Source: CAZQYB01 sp964582985
Lineage (GTDB): Bacteria; Planctomycetota; Phycisphaerae; Sedimentisphaerales; Anaerobacaceae
Direction: 5' to 3'
DNA length: 49,421 bases
NCBI GenBank assembly: GCA_964582985.1
Contig: CAZOUM010000016.1
Location: 1 to 49,421, forward strand
The notes under the pieces were generated by a model, which searched no databases, was not told the origin of the DNA, and worked only from the letters and a program-made list of their open reading frames with translations. Both the position numbers and the translations under genes were made by a program. Numbering within the stretch: position 1 is the first letter of the stretch; each line of letters begins with the position of its first letter. This document shows positions 16,177 through 25,879 of this stretch, in pieces.

Positions 16177-16207
16177 AGTGGCATCCACTGTTTGAAAGGA
16201 ATCTGTC

Positions 16208-16609
16208 ATGGAAAAATGCAATCTATTTGGTCTGTCAGTCGTTATTTTGATTGTGATTCTATTCCTTGCCGGCTGTGTCGAACGTCAGCTCACAATTAAC
16301 ACACAGCCACAGGGAGCTTTGGTTGCGTTGAATGATGAGGAAATCGGCACCTCGCCCGTTACCGTCTCGTTTAATTGGTACGGCGATTATAATGTCAGGA
16401 TAAGCAAAGAAGGGTTCGAGACCCTGAAAACCCACCGCGAGCTAAAGGGCCCTTGGTATGACAAGTTCCCGTTTGATTTTTTCGCTCAGATACTCAATCC
16501 AAAAAGGATTGTGAATTCATACGAATGGACGTTTGAGCTTAGCCCTAAGCAATACCCAACCCGAGAAGAACTGATTGAAGCCGCCGAGGAACTGAAGAAA
16601 CAGCTTTAA
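16208..16609 (+). CDS. PEGA-domain lipoprotein
   Basis: A 133-residue lipoprotein: N-terminal hydrophobic stretch (LSVVILIVILFLAGC) ending in a lipobox with LAGC, then a PEGA beta-domain (about 25-70; LTINTQPQGALVALNDEEIG, TSPVTVSF). The C-terminal part (100-133) is a charged helix ending PTREELIEAAEELKKQL. PEGA domains are common in surface lipoproteins and are thought to bind cell wall or surface material; the exact role is unknown. A partial copy of the C-terminal third recurs at 17195-17416, with 54 identical bases. Confidence 0.85.
   Translation: MEKCNLFGLSVVILIVILFLAGCVERQLTINTQPQGALVALNDEEIGTSPVTVSFNWYGDYNVRISKEGFETLKTHRELKGPWYDKFPFDFFAQILNPKRIVNSYEWTFELSPKQYPTREELIEAAEELKKQL
16550..16603 (+). 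repeat. 54-base direct repeat, first copy
   Basis: These 54 bases are identical to 17282-17335. They encode the QYPTREELIEAAEELKKQ tail of the PEGA lipoprotein. The two copies bracket the hicBA module, and similarity at lower identity extends about 40 bases upstream of each copy. Confidence 0.95.
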
Positions 16610-16710
16610 CCACAGATTTCACTCATTAAACGGCTTTAGGTTAGCCATAAGGCACAGAGGTCTCAAACAATAGATATAGATATTCGCTTGTTGAGCTACA
16701 TTCAAAGTTC

Positions 16711-16739
16711 TTGCTTTTTGGCTGGATAGAATGTATAAT
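16711..16739 (+). promoter_or_regulatory. Promoter of hicBA
   Basis: TTGCTT at 16711-16716 and TATAAT at 16734-16739 are separated by 17 bases. The start would be near 16746, with GAGG (16774-16777) as Shine-Dalgarno for hicB. In HicBA modules the antitoxin commonly represses its own promoter; I cannot point to an operator. Confidence 0.65.
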
Positions 16740-16785
16740 AATCACAAAAGATTGACGAACCACGCTGAAAGATGAGGTTATAGCA

Positions 16786-16989
16786 ATGAAATTAAAAACA
16801 ATTATACATAAAGCGGAGGAAGGAGGCTACTGGGCGGAAATTCCTGCCATCCCCGGCTGCGTTACTCAGGGCGATTCATTCGAGGAGCTTCTGAAAAACA
16901 TTTATGAAGCAGTAGAGGCCTGTTTGTCTGTAGATGTTGAAGACTATAAAATCCAAAAAGACGACCAACTAATGGAGATTACGGTTTGA
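16786..16989 (+). CDS. hicB: HicB-family antitoxin, short form
   Basis: A 67-residue HicB antitoxin consisting of the partial RNase-H-like fold: KLKTIIHKAEEGGYWAEIPA, then PGCVTQGDSFEELLKNIYEA, which are the family signature. It ends shortly after that domain and has no C-terminal helix-turn-helix or ribbon-helix-helix, so DNA binding by itself is doubtful. The gene stands before the toxin gene, the reverse of the classical hicA-hicB order, and overlaps it by four bases (TTGA). It should bind and mask HicA. Confidence 0.88.
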   Translation: MKLKTIIHKAEEGGYWAEIPAIPGCVTQGDSFEELLKNIYEAVEACLSVDVEDYKIQKDDQLMEITV

Positions 16990-17192
16990 AGCAGGTCAGT
17001 GGAAAGGCCTTTGCTAAGCTGCTCAGTCAGAAAGGCTGGGAACTGAAAAGAATTCATGGCAGCCATCACGTCTACACCAAAGCAGATAGAAAGGAAAGAA
17101 TATCACTGCCTATGCACGGCAACAAACCTTTGAAAACAGGCATGCTAAGACACCTGATGAAAATAGCGGATATAAGCGAAGCTGAGCTATAA
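16986..17192 (+). CDS. hicA: HicA-family mRNA interferase toxin
   Basis: A 68-residue HicA toxin with a double-stranded-RNA-binding-like fold. The signature is complete: KAFAKLLSQKGWELKRIHGS, then SHHVYTK with the catalytic histidine in GSHH, and a C-terminal ISLPMHGNKPLKTGMLRHL. HicA cleaves mRNA when not bound by HicB. It starts with TTG inside the hicB stop (four-base overlap), giving translational coupling with the antitoxin first. The reading frame is intact, so the pair is probably functional. Confidence 0.9.
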   Translation: MKQVSGKAFAKLLSQKGWELKRIHGSHHVYTKADRKERISLPMHGNKPLKTGMLRHLMKIADISEAEL

Positions 17193-17194
17193 AG

Positions 17195-17416
17195 GGCAAA
17201 CACTTCATTCAAAGGCAGATGGAGTTTATCACGGACAGAATCGTGGATTCATACAAATGGACGTTTACCCTCGCCCCCAAACAATACCCAACCCGAGAAG
17301 AACTGATTGAAGCCGCCGAGGAACTGAAGAAACAGTTAGGCGATGCTCACGAGATTCCTGCAAAAGAGAGCGTCCCAAGGGAGAATAGCAGAGCAGATTC
17401 GCAACCCACCAGATGA
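17195..17416 (+). pseudogene. Truncated copy of the PEGA lipoprotein C-terminus
   Basis: Just after hicA an open frame encodes RIVDSYKWTFTLAPKQYPTR and then EELIEAAEELKKQL, matching residues about 100-133 of the lipoprotein at 16208-16609, followed by 25 unrelated residues (GDAHEIPAKES ... QPTR). The signal peptide, lipobox and PEGA domain are missing and no ribosome site is seen before ATG 17219. It is best read as the remnant of a duplicated lipoprotein gene whose front part was replaced by hicBA, although a short expressed peptide cannot be excluded. Confidence 0.7.
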
Positions 17417-17427
17417 GATTCACTTGC

Positions 17428-18366
17428 TTAAAGCAGATTGTCACGGTACCAGTCTATTGCTTTCTGCAGACCTTCTTTAAATGACACTGTCGGCTTAAAG
17501 GCGATTGTTTTTTCGGCTAAGGTTATATCGGCAAGCGAGTGTTTTATATCGCCTGGCCGTGGTGCATCATATATCGGCGTTATGTTCTTGCCGACCAGTT
17601 CATTGATTATCTCGATGACCTCATTGACAGTTACGGCCTGGCCACAAGCTATATTTACAACTTCGCCAGCCGTGTGCTCTGCCCTTGCTGCAAGTAAATT
17701 CGAGTCGACGACATTGTCAACATACGTAAAGTCTCGGCTCTGCTCGCCGTCTCCGAAAACGGTTGGCGGCTTGTCCTTTAATATGGCTGTTACAAATGCC
17801 GGTATGGCAGCGGCATACTGACTTGTGGGGTCCTGATGCGGCCCGAAAACGTTAAAATAACGCAGCGAAATCGTCTCTAACCCGAAAACACTATAAAAGA
17901 CAGTGCAGTAGTGTTCACCAACAAGTTTCCCAACCGCATAAGGCGAGAGTGGCCGGGCCGGCATCGTTTCAATTTTGGGCAACTTCGGCGTATCCCCGTA
18001 AGCTGAGGAGCTTGACGCATATACAAAGCGCTTTATCCCGGCATCGCGAGCTGCCAGAAGAAGAGTGAAAGTGGCATCTACGCAGTGCTTGTGCGTTGCG
18101 GCAGGGTCGTCAATACTGCGCGGAACCGACGGCAGAGCTCCCTGGTGCAAAACAACATCAATGTCCTTCATCGCCGTGCGGGCTATAGATTCGTCACCCA
18201 TGTCGGCTTCGATGAATTCAATCTTGTCTGCGATATCCGCTAAGTTGCTTTTCTTGCCAGTGAGCAGGTTGTCGATTACCCTTACGAAGCAGCCTTGTGA
18301 CGTGAGTTTTTTGCAGATATTTGAACCGATAAAACCGGCTCCGCCGGTGACCAGAAATTTCTCCAT
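17428..18366 (-). CDS. NAD-dependent nucleotide-sugar epimerase (extended SDR)
   Basis: Extended short-chain dehydrogenase of 312 residues. The N-terminus has the NAD-binding GGAGFIGSNI; the catalytic pair is in YAVGKLVGEHY with the preceding ASSSSAYGD serine region; substrate blocks RYFNVFGPHQDP and GDGEQSRDFTYVDNVV are those of UDP-glucose/UDP-GlcNAc 4-epimerases of the GalE/WbpP type. It lies at the 3' end of the exopolysaccharide cluster and most likely supplies an epimerised UDP-sugar for the polymer. The exact sugar cannot be read from sequence. A TTG codon directly precedes the ATG; I take the ATG at 18366. Confidence 0.9.
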   Translation of the reverse strand: MEKFLVTGGAGFIGSNICKKLTSQGCFVRVIDNLLTGKKSNLADIADKIEFIEADMGDESIARTAMKDIDVVLHQGALPSVPRSIDDPAATHKHCVDATFTLLLAARDAGIKRFVYASSSSAYGDTPKLPKIETMPARPLSPYAVGKLVGEHYCTVFYSVFGLETISLRYFNVFGPHQDPTSQYAAAIPAFVTAILKDKPPTVFGDGEQSRDFTYVDNVVDSNLLAARAEHTAGEVVNIACGQAVTVNEVIEIINELVGKNITPIYDAPRPGDIKHSLADITLAEKTIAFKPTVSFKEGLQKAIDWYRDNLL

Positions 18367-18456
18367 CAAGAAAGCCTTTCAAAAATGAATTTCGCAATCC
18401 ACGCTCAGCACAAAGCGAACAGTAGGAGCTAAGCCTTGAACGTTACATCGTACATG

Positions 18457-20682
18457 CTAAACAGAGTGAGCAAGCTGCAGCTTCTGGTACTTCCGGTAAG
18501 ACCTGAATTGCTCACGGAAGTAGCCGCCCTTCATGGCCTGTACGGCAAAGAGCACACAACCAACTATCGTGGTGTTTACTTCTCTCAGTTCGCGAATCGT
18601 TCTCTGGGCGGCGCCTCTTCTTGTAGCGCCGGCGTTAAATACCAAAACTGTGCCGTCGACAACTCTCGCCAGCATCTTGCTGGCGCTGACCAGTAAGACC
18701 GGCGGGCCGTCGATTACAACATAATCGTAACTCTCACGCTGCTGCTTGACCAGTTGCTGCATTTGTACCCCGCCGAGCAGCTCCGCAGGGTTAGAAGGTA
18801 ACTGCCCGGAGTCAATTATGTCAAGCCCCTCGATGCCACTGGGCCTCACAGCTTCGTCGCGACCGCACCGCCCCACCAGTACCTCACTCAAGCCAAAGGC
18901 GGACTGTTCATTCGGCTCACCCTCCGCCGCTGTCTTAGGAAATGTCGTATGTAGGCTCGGTCGCCAGAAATTGGCATCTATCAGTAGTACTCTTTTGTTC
19001 TCAGCAACAAGAGTCGTCGCAAGATTAGCCGCTACAGTAGTCTTACCGTCTCCTGCCATGCCGCTGCTGATAAGCAAAGCTTTCAGCGACTCCGCAGAGC
19101 CGGACAACTTCAGATTAGTCCGCAACCGTCTGTAGGACTCGCTGATAACAGAATAGGGGGCTTGGCGAACAACGCGACAGAGGTCAATACCTTGAACCTC
19201 CCTGTCTTCAGCCGCGTGGGGGATAACGCCCAGAAGCGGAATGTGCAGATACCTGCTTACGTCTCGTGGTGTCCGTACGAGGTCATTCAGCAGCTCGATA
19301 AGAAAGGCCAGCCCCACTCCGAACAGAAAACCCAGGGTTGTTCCACCAGGAAAATAAAAATGCCACATTGGAGAACTTACCCTCAGCGGCGGCGGAGCAG
19401 GTGCGACTTTCCTAACCTTAGGTGTTGTCGGATCATCCCGGACTATCCTCAGCTTATCAATTTGCTCCTTGATTATATTAAGCATCTCCCTTCTCTTATC
19501 TCTTCTACTCGCCCGTCTTTCATACTCCGCTCGCGCCAAATCGTAGTCTCTTTTCTCCGCAGCCGCCGCCTGTCGCAATTTTTCCAATTGCTCAGACCTC
19601 TGCTGCAACGCAAAATAATGGTCATTTGCATTTTCGAGATTGGCTCGTCGGACTTGCTCTGCTATCACGGCCCTCCTTTTCCGTAGTTCTTCCCTCGTTT
19701 CTCCTAACAGTTGCCGCGTTCGACGCACGTCTGTATGCTTTTCACCAAGCCTTGCAAGCAACCCGGTCAATGCTGCGTTTTGTAATGCCACTTGCTGAGT
19801 AAGCAAAGCAACTGTAGGATCGGTCTCTATCAAATTCTCGACCTGGTCTTTAATAGGACCTATCGTAAGTTCTTTGAGAGTCCCTATCACGGCTTCAAGT
19901 TGCCCCATTTCCAGTGAAAGCTCGTTTTGCTGAACTTCTAAGTTTTGCAGCTTGACTTGAGCCGTACTGAGAAGATGCATACTCTGTTCAAAACCGGTGT
20001 GTTTTACGCGCGCGTCAGCCAACCCCTTCTCAGCATCCTCGAGTTCTTTTTGAACCCAATCCCCCCGACCTTCAAGCTGTATTAGCTCATTTACAACCTC
20101 CTGTTGCTTTGTAATACCGTAGGAACTAAAAAACGAATCCACTAATGTGTTGACTATGTGTGCGGCCTCGTCTCTGTCACCGCACGTCATCGATATCTTG
20201 ACAAACCCAGCTTCTCTCAAAGCATAGACACCAAGACGCTTCTTCAACTTCTTATATGCCTTTGGAATGCTTCGATGTTTAGCCTTGCCAAATTGCTTAA
20301 ACCACTTGGTTGCCTGAATCGTGTCCAGATCGAGTAATTTCTGCAGAGTAAGCTGCTGCTTTATAAGGCTTGCTATTTCCAAACGGTGACCATATTGAAT
20401 ATCCTGACCAACCAAGGCTGCGACTATGGTCGTAGGGTCTTTCTCTACAGGTGGCAAAACCTCAAGGTAGGTTTCGGCAGTATATTTCGGAGCATATCTG
20501 AGCAAAAGGTACCAAGCCGTTCCGCCTACTATAAAACCAACTATGGTCATAAAAACCATCAGAGGTATATGCCGACGCAATATTCCAAAAATTTCCTTCG
20601 GCGTTAGCGCAGCGGCAGCCGCCGCCGGCCTTGGTATAACCGGCGCAACCATCCTCGTCCGTGCCTGTCCCTGTTCTGCCAT
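18457..20682 (-). CDS. Wzc-like polysaccharide co-polymerase with BY-kinase domain
   Basis: Inner-membrane protein of 741 residues that controls chain length and export of exopolysaccharide. Domain order: an Ala/Pro-rich cytoplasmic tail, first membrane segment at about 38-62, a large periplasmic Wzz region with long coiled coil (about 180-420), second membrane segment at about 440-465 (GTTLGFLFGVGLAFLI), and a cytoplasmic bacterial tyrosine kinase domain. The kinase has Walker A SSGMAGDGKTT (about 536-546), Walker A' LLIDANFWRP and Walker B YVVIDGPP (about 653-660). The C-terminus has several tyrosines (GYFREQFRSYRKYQ), the usual autophosphorylation cluster. It follows the TPR gene after 32 bases. 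This arrangement matches exosortase-linked EPS clusters, where the two parts may be separate; here they are fused. Confidence 0.92.
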   Translation of the reverse strand: MAEQGQARTRMVAPVIPRPAAAAAALTPKEIFGILRRHIPLMVFMTIVGFIVGGTAWYLLLRYAPKYTAETYLEVLPPVEKDPTTIVAALVGQDIQYGHRLEIASLIKQQLTLQKLLDLDTIQATKWFKQFGKAKHRSIPKAYKKLKKRLGVYALREAGFVKISMTCGDRDEAAHIVNTLVDSFFSSYGITKQQEVVNELIQLEGRGDWVQKELEDAEKGLADARVKHTGFEQSMHLLSTAQVKLQNLEVQQNELSLEMGQLEAVIGTLKELTIGPIKDQVENLIETDPTVALLTQQVALQNAALTGLLARLGEKHTDVRRTRQLLGETREELRKRRAVIAEQVRRANLENANDHYFALQQRSEQLEKLRQAAAAEKRDYDLARAEYERRASRRDKRREMLNIIKEQIDKLRIVRDDPTTPKVRKVAPAPPPLRVSSPMWHFYFPGGTTLGFLFGVGLAFLIELLNDLVRTPRDVSRYLHIPLLGVIPHAAEDREVQGIDLCRVVRQAPYSVISESYRRLRTNLKLSGSAESLKALLISSGMAGDGKTTVAANLATTLVAENKRVLLIDANFWRPSLHTTFPKTAAEGEPNEQSAFGLSEVLVGRCGRDEAVRPSGIEGLDIIDSGQLPSNPAELLGGVQMQQLVKQQRESYDYVVIDGPPVLLVSASKMLARVVDGTVLVFNAGATRRGAAQRTIRELREVNTTIVGCVLFAVQAMKGGYFREQFRSYRKYQKLQLAHSV

Positions 20683-20714
20683 CTTAATACCTGTCTCACA
20701 TCATGCTTAAACAG

Positions 20715-23700
20715 CTATTTCTTGCCACGCTGTGAAAGTCGTTCAATAGCCGCCGTTATCCGCTTCTTCATTGCCTCCGAGAATTCATCTGCTCCTACTG
20801 CCAGCGCTTCTTCGTAAGCAGCAAGTGCTTCCGCTTCTGCTCCGAGTTCTTCCTTAATCATACCCAAGTGCTCATACACCTCCCCGGGTATAGAAGTTCT
20901 CTCCTGCTCATACTGCTGAATGGCAGCTTGCATCAATCTGTCGGCATCTGTGAACTTGCCGCTTTTATACAGCACAAAAGCATACGTATCCATAAAGCCA
21001 GGATAGTTCGGCCTCGCTTCGTGAGCACGTTTTGCGTATTCGAGCGCCTCTGGCAGCCTTTCGTTGTTTTGAGCCAACATATACGCCAAATTATTCAAGA
21101 CACCACTATTCTTCGGCATTTCCACTAACAGACTTTCGTAGGTTGCTATGCCCTTCTTTAGGTAGCTGTTATCGGAAGTTTTGTCATAAGCCCGCTGCAA
21201 AACTTCAGTCTTTCTCAGTGTGTACTTAACTTTCTTAGAGCTATCAGTCCCTACAATTTTCAGGCATTTTTCAATATGCCCAATCGCCCTTTCATACTCT
21301 CCGTTCATCTTCGTCAGATTAAACATAGCCAAGTTGGCAGCAAGCGAGTCAGGCTTTTCTTTGAGTTTTTCTTCGCAATACCCTAACGCCTCTTTTGCCC
21401 CCAGTATTGAGTACATCCTTCGCAAGGCACCTGACACAAATACTTCATTTGTTCCCGCTTTATCAACGGCAGTTTGGCAATATTGTACTGCGGTTTCCCT
21501 ATCCCCGACCTTCAACTTGGCTTCAGCCATCCTCAAATACGCTATGAGCGCAAAATCTCCATTGACATATTTTCCTGCCTCATCAATCACCCTATCCAAC
21601 TTTTCCGCTTCGACGAGCGTCTCCAAATACCCATCTAAGACTGTTGCATAGATCCCCAACCGTTTTTTCCATTCTTCATTCTTTTTCCTACTAATCTCTT
21701 TTCTTGCCTTCTGCCACCCCAAACCGTACAGTCTCTCAGCCCTGTCCAATTCACCCTCGGCCATAGCAAATTCTCCCGCTCGATGATACCAGAACAGGTC
21801 ATCAGGCAATTTCTCCAGAGTCTCGTCATAGAAGTTTTTCAGGGCTTCTTTCCTCTCTTTCAAATAAATCCTTTCAAGCAATGTTCTGGCTTCCTTGGGA
21901 GCACCTGGACGGTCAATCACATTCTCAAGCTCGATTATTGCCTCCCCGTATCGGCGTGCCCGCATATAGGCCTTCGCAAGAGAATTCCGGGTACCTGGCT
22001 CATCCACTAATAATTTGCTCCTCTTGAGGTCGCTGATTGCTTCCCGATAATTCGCCATCAAAAGGTTTGTTTCTCCTTTCAGCCGCCAAGCTATCGCGTT
22101 ACCCTCATCAGCTTCAAGTGTTCTACTGGCCAAATCCATTGCATGTTTCAATCGGCCCTGTCTCATTGCCAACCACGCCTCAAGCAGCAGGCCTCGAGGC
22201 TCATCCGGAGTTTTCTCCTTGAAGCTTTCCAGTGCGTACTCAGCTTCTTTGACAAGACCCATCTTTAGAAAAGTCTGAATTTGAAGAAGCTGGTTTTCTA
22301 TGTTGTCTTGCAGTGCTAAAAGCTCTTCAGAATACCGCTTTGCACCTGCCTTATCAGCAGTTCTATCCGCTATAAGCAAAAGGCCTTTGACAATACTAAT
22401 GTCGTTCGGTTCCCTTTGATACAACTGTTCACAAATCTCCCTGGCATTCACAAATTGGCCAGCCCGGAAATAGTGTCGCCACAGCAACCCCTCATCTCCC
22501 GGTTGTGCCAGCAGCTTTTCAGCCTCGTTGGGCCTGCCGATAAGTCGATAGTATTCCGCGTGTGCTTCCAGGGCAGCCTGGCTATCCGGTTCTAAAGTCC
22601 TCGCGTCCTGGAAAGATGAATTCGCTACGGCGAGCAGCGCTTCCTTTCTATCTAAGTTTGTCTCGCGAAGGCCTACTTTTGTTGCCAGTCTGCCGAGCAG
22701 TATAGCGTTTTGAACGCTTGGAACAGCTCTTTGCAGGCTTTGTCTAATCGCTATAGCTTTTAACGGCTCTGTCTCGCTTATATACTCGGCGTAGAAGCTA
22801 AGGAGTTCTAAATTATCCGGATTCAAAGCTATTGCTCGCTCTAAAGCAGTTCGGGTTTCAATTAACTGCTCGGAAGTAACATTGTTTCCGAGCTTTTCAT
22901 TACGCCGGTACAGCAAACCGGCCAGTACCTTCGTAATGTTCCTGTCCAGCGGATTCAAGGATGCTGCTTTTTGCGAGTCTTCTATCGCTGCCTGTTCGTT
23001 CCCGAGGGCAGAATTGACGTTACTTCTCACTATATAAGCTGCCGAAAATATAGGCTTTTGTTGCAAACATTCCTCCACTCTTGCTAATGCATCTTCATAG
23101 GCTTTTTTACGTGCAGCAAGACGGGCAGAAAAAAACCGGCCTCCACAATCGTCAAGATTGGAACCTCGTGCAACGGCTGCTATTTGCTCAGCCAGCTCCC
23201 AGTTGTCCGTCCCAAGTGCAATCTCAAAAAGGTAGTTCGCAGCCATAAGACTTGATTCTGTCACCTCTTCTCTCTCCTTGAAAGCCGGCCCTTTAGAAAC
23301 ACGCTCTTGCCAACTCTTTACATCGAAGACCTTTTCGAATTCTTTGGTTGCTTTCTCCAGCTCATTATGTCTCAGGTAGAACGCCCCCAAGCCTAAAGCC
23401 CTGTGAATTGGGTCGCCGATCTCCGACAGGACCAGTTCTTCTATATCCTTGCGCCGTTGCGGCAAAATCTTCGCCGGTTCAGGTTCAGCCAGCACCCGTT
23501 TGTAAAACCGAACATTAGTGCTACTTGGAAAATTTTCTAAGTATCGACGGACTAATTCTTTTGCCACACTCGTTTCTTCTTCTGCTATGAAATTATTACA
23601 TACAGCAACCACGTAAGCTTCTTCCACAGAATTTGGATCTTTTTCGAGTAGCTCCCTTACCAACCCCGCAAAAGCATCTCTGTACCTTCTCAATTCGCTT

Positions 23701-25685
23701 TTCATCAAGTCCAAAGAGCCTTCATCCGATTTTTCTTCTGTTCTTCTCACCCCTTGGAAAAGTATCTTCGCATCTTCTTCTCTTTGCTTCTGCACTATAG
23801 CTTTTTGGACTTCCCTAATCTTCGCCTGCACCAGGGCTATTCTAAGTTTGATCACATTAGGGTCTTCTGGCTTCCTCCTGGAAAGTTCTTCTTCAGCCTC
23901 TTTGAGCTGCCCTGCACCGAGCAAAGCTTCAATGCGAAGTGTTTCGCTTCTCTCATCAGCCCAATATTCCTTTTCAAAGAAGCCCACCAGATTCAAAGCT
24001 GTGTTGTATCTCCTTAGCTTCAACGAAATCTCTGCATAATCCAAAAGAGCAGCGGGTTTCGTGTCGTCGATCTTATCAGGAACACTCCTGTCACTAAGCC
24101 TTAATGCAGTCGCGAAAAACTCGTCAACAGCCCCAAGCTCGGCAGTGTTCTCAAAAATCTTAGCTAACCGGTAAGAAAGCAGCGCATCTACCCGCTCAAA
24201 GGCTTTTCCCCGTGATGATGCTTTCAGTTGCTCATACGTTGTATACAGCTTCTTTATGGCGATATTCTTATTTCCCTTTGCGAGCTCGAGCATACCCTGC
24301 CACTCGACGACTGAGGCATTCTCACCGCTGCCGAAAAGCTGTTCAATTGCATATACTGCTTGCTCAGCACCTGCTATCCATTCTTGCTTTTGTAATTTCG
24401 TTTCCACTTCACATGGCTCAAGTACCCTGTCGATATAACATTTTGCGATAAGAACATACAACGAGATTCTGTTCATCCGGTTCGCCCACTCCCGAGGCCC
24501 GGGTTTATCTTGTGCGTCCGGCAACGCAAGTGTATTCTTACTTACTTCTATTGCTTCATGGAAATGGGTCTTATCTCTATAAATCGAAAACTTAAGATAG
24601 TGTAGATTGGCCAGATTCATTCCGTAGGAGACATTCTCATTATCCAACGCTATTGCTTTTTCACCCGCATCAATGGCCTTGTCAAGGTACCTGTGGCCGA
24701 ACAACCGATAAAATCGGCCCAAGACAAAATAGGCCTCCGCACTGGAGGAGAATTTCTGCACAAGCGATAAATACTCAGGCTCCAGAGATTGAAGTTGCTC
24801 TCTTGTCTTGATTTGAGCCAGAATGGGTTTCATTGTTAGATGGTTAATGTGCGCTCTTGTGTCCTCGCCCGCTAGCGCAACGGCTTTATCCAAGTATTCC
24901 TGAGCTTGTTGTGCACTCTTTTCTCTTTCTCCAACCATACCTCTTGAAGCAAGAAGTTCACCTTTTTCAATCTCTGCTTGTGCCAGATATAAATAACTGT
25001 CGACATTAGCTGGTTCAAATTCCTGAACCTTCTTCAAATCATCAACCGCCCGAGCAAGCGATTGGTCAGGGTTGCTGAAAGCCCCCATCTTTGTCATTTC
25101 CAGCGCAGCTCTGCCTCTGACCAGGTACAGGTACGGCCCCAGATATCGCGCACCGCCGCTTTTCTCTCTGGTTCTAAACGATTCAACTTCACTCCTGTTT
25201 TGAGCCAAGAGATTCGCATCTTCCACCACTTCTATAAATTCCGATGCTCGTGACTCAACCTCCCTCCACGCTCCGCGCACGCCGCTATCTGCCATCGTGT
25301 AAAAGTACTTCAACTGTCCGTATCGGGCTTTGACATTGTCCGGGTCTATCCGTATTATAGCATCCCAGGTCCCTCTAGTGTCGAGCCATCGGCCCCTTTC
25401 GATATATATATCCACAGCTTTAAAAAGTATCTCGAGGTTGAGCGCCTCACTTTTGGCCAGTGCAATTGCCGCTTTATAACAGCTTTCAGCCTTCTCGTAC
25501 TCTCTTGCTTTTGTCTGTTCATCTGTCGCCTCTCTGGCCGCTTTCATCGCAGCATCACCATCTTGGATGAACTTTTCAGGGTCCCTGCTAAAATACAAGA
25601 TGACCGCAATTCCAACGATTACTAAAAACCCAAGAACCATTGACCCGATGAGTACAACCTTTTTGTTTAATCTCTTCTTTGCCAT
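20715..25685 (-). CDS. Giant membrane-anchored TPR-repeat protein of the EPS/exosortase cluster
   Basis: 1656 residues: a short basic N-terminus, one membrane segment at about 9-31 (VVLIGSMVLGFLVIVGIAVI), then tetratricopeptide-type helical repeats to the end. Repeat blocks are recognisable throughout, for example SYLYLAQAEIEKGEL, AYIVRSNVNSALGNEQAAI, VLNNLAYMLAQNNERLPEAL and YEHLGMIKEELGAEAEALAA. There is no lipobox, so it is held by the N-terminal helix with the repeats probably in the periplasm. Exosortase/EPS clusters often encode a large TPR protein (the PrsT type, a lipoprotein of about 900 residues); this one is nearly twice that size and has a helix anchor instead. It may scaffold the export complex between Wzc and the Wza-like exporter. 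Confidence 0.85.
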   Translation of the reverse strand: MAKKRLNKKVVLIGSMVLGFLVIVGIAVILYFSRDPEKFIQDGDAAMKAAREATDEQTKAREYEKAESCYKAAIALAKSEALNLEILFKAVDIYIERGRWLDTRGTWDAIIRIDPDNVKARYGQLKYFYTMADSGVRGAWREVESRASEFIEVVEDANLLAQNRSEVESFRTREKSGGARYLGPYLYLVRGRAALEMTKMGAFSNPDQSLARAVDDLKKVQEFEPANVDSYLYLAQAEIEKGELLASRGMVGEREKSAQQAQEYLDKAVALAGEDTRAHINHLTMKPILAQIKTREQLQSLEPEYLSLVQKFSSSAEAYFVLGRFYRLFGHRYLDKAIDAGEKAIALDNENVSYGMNLANLHYLKFSIYRDKTHFHEAIEVSKNTLALPDAQDKPGPREWANRMNRISLYVLIAKCYIDRVLEPCEVETKLQKQEWIAGAEQAVYAIEQLFGSGENASVVEWQGMLELAKGNKNIAIKKLYTTYEQLKASSRGKAFERVDALLSYRLAKIFENTAELGAVDEFFATALRLSDRSVPDKIDDTKPAALLDYAEISLKLRRYNTALNLVGFFEKEYWADERSETLRIEALLGAGQLKEAEEELSRRKPEDPNVIKLRIALVQAKIREVQKAIVQKQREEDAKILFQGVRRTEEKSDEGSLDLMKSELRRYRDAFAGLVRELLEKDPNSVEEAYVVAVCNNFIAEEETSVAKELVRRYLENFPSSTNVRFYKRVLAEPEPAKILPQRRKDIEELVLSEIGDPIHRALGLGAFYLRHNELEKATKEFEKVFDVKSWQERVSKGPAFKEREEVTESSLMAANYLFEIALGTDNWELAEQIAAVARGSNLDDCGGRFFSARLAARKKAYEDALARVEECLQQKPIFSAAYIVRSNVNSALGNEQAAIEDSQKAASLNPLDRNITKVLAGLLYRRNEKLGNNVTSEQLIETRTALERAIALNPDNLELLSFYAEYISETEPLKAIAIRQSLQRAVPSVQNAILLGRLATKVGLRETNLDRKEALLAVANSSFQDARTLEPDSQAALEAHAEYYRLIGRPNEAEKLLAQPGDEGLLWRHYFRAGQFVNAREICEQLYQREPNDISIVKGLLLIADRTADKAGAKRYSEELLALQDNIENQLLQIQTFLKMGLVKEAEYALESFKEKTPDEPRGLLLEAWLAMRQGRLKHAMDLASRTLEADEGNAIAWRLKGETNLLMANYREAISDLKRSKLLVDEPGTRNSLAKAYMRARRYGEAIIELENVIDRPGAPKEARTLLERIYLKERKEALKNFYDETLEKLPDDLFWYHRAGEFAMAEGELDRAERLYGLGWQKARKEISRKKNEEWKKRLGIYATVLDGYLETLVEAEKLDRVIDEAGKYVNGDFALIAYLRMAEAKLKVGDRETAVQYCQTAVDKAGTNEVFVSGALRRMYSILGAKEALGYCEEKLKEKPDSLAANLAMFNLTKMNGEYERAIGHIEKCLKIVGTDSSKKVKYTLRKTEVLQRAYDKTSDNSYLKKGIATYESLLVEMPKNSGVLNNLAYMLAQNNERLPEALEYAKRAHEARPNYPGFMDTYAFVLYKSGKFTDADRLMQAAIQQYEQERTSIPGEVYEHLGMIKEELGAEAEALAAYEEALAVGADEFSEAMKKRITAAIERLSQRGKK

Positions 25686-25879
25686 TAATTTTTCCCTTCC
25701 TTCAGCTAAGACCCTAAATCTAAAAGATATTTCTACGTGTTCATGCTTATCAGTTACCGTTTACTGTCCTATGACATGCCTTCTCATGTTCAGGAATCCC
25801 GGAATTACCTCGCTTCCGACTCTTCTACAAACCACCGTTTGTCACCTTTGTTAAACCATCTATACCTTTTACTCAGATT

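Noticed and set aside
16986..16989. Frameshift between hicB and hicA
   Set aside because: The four-base TTGA overlap with a TTG start is normal translational coupling, and both proteins are complete.
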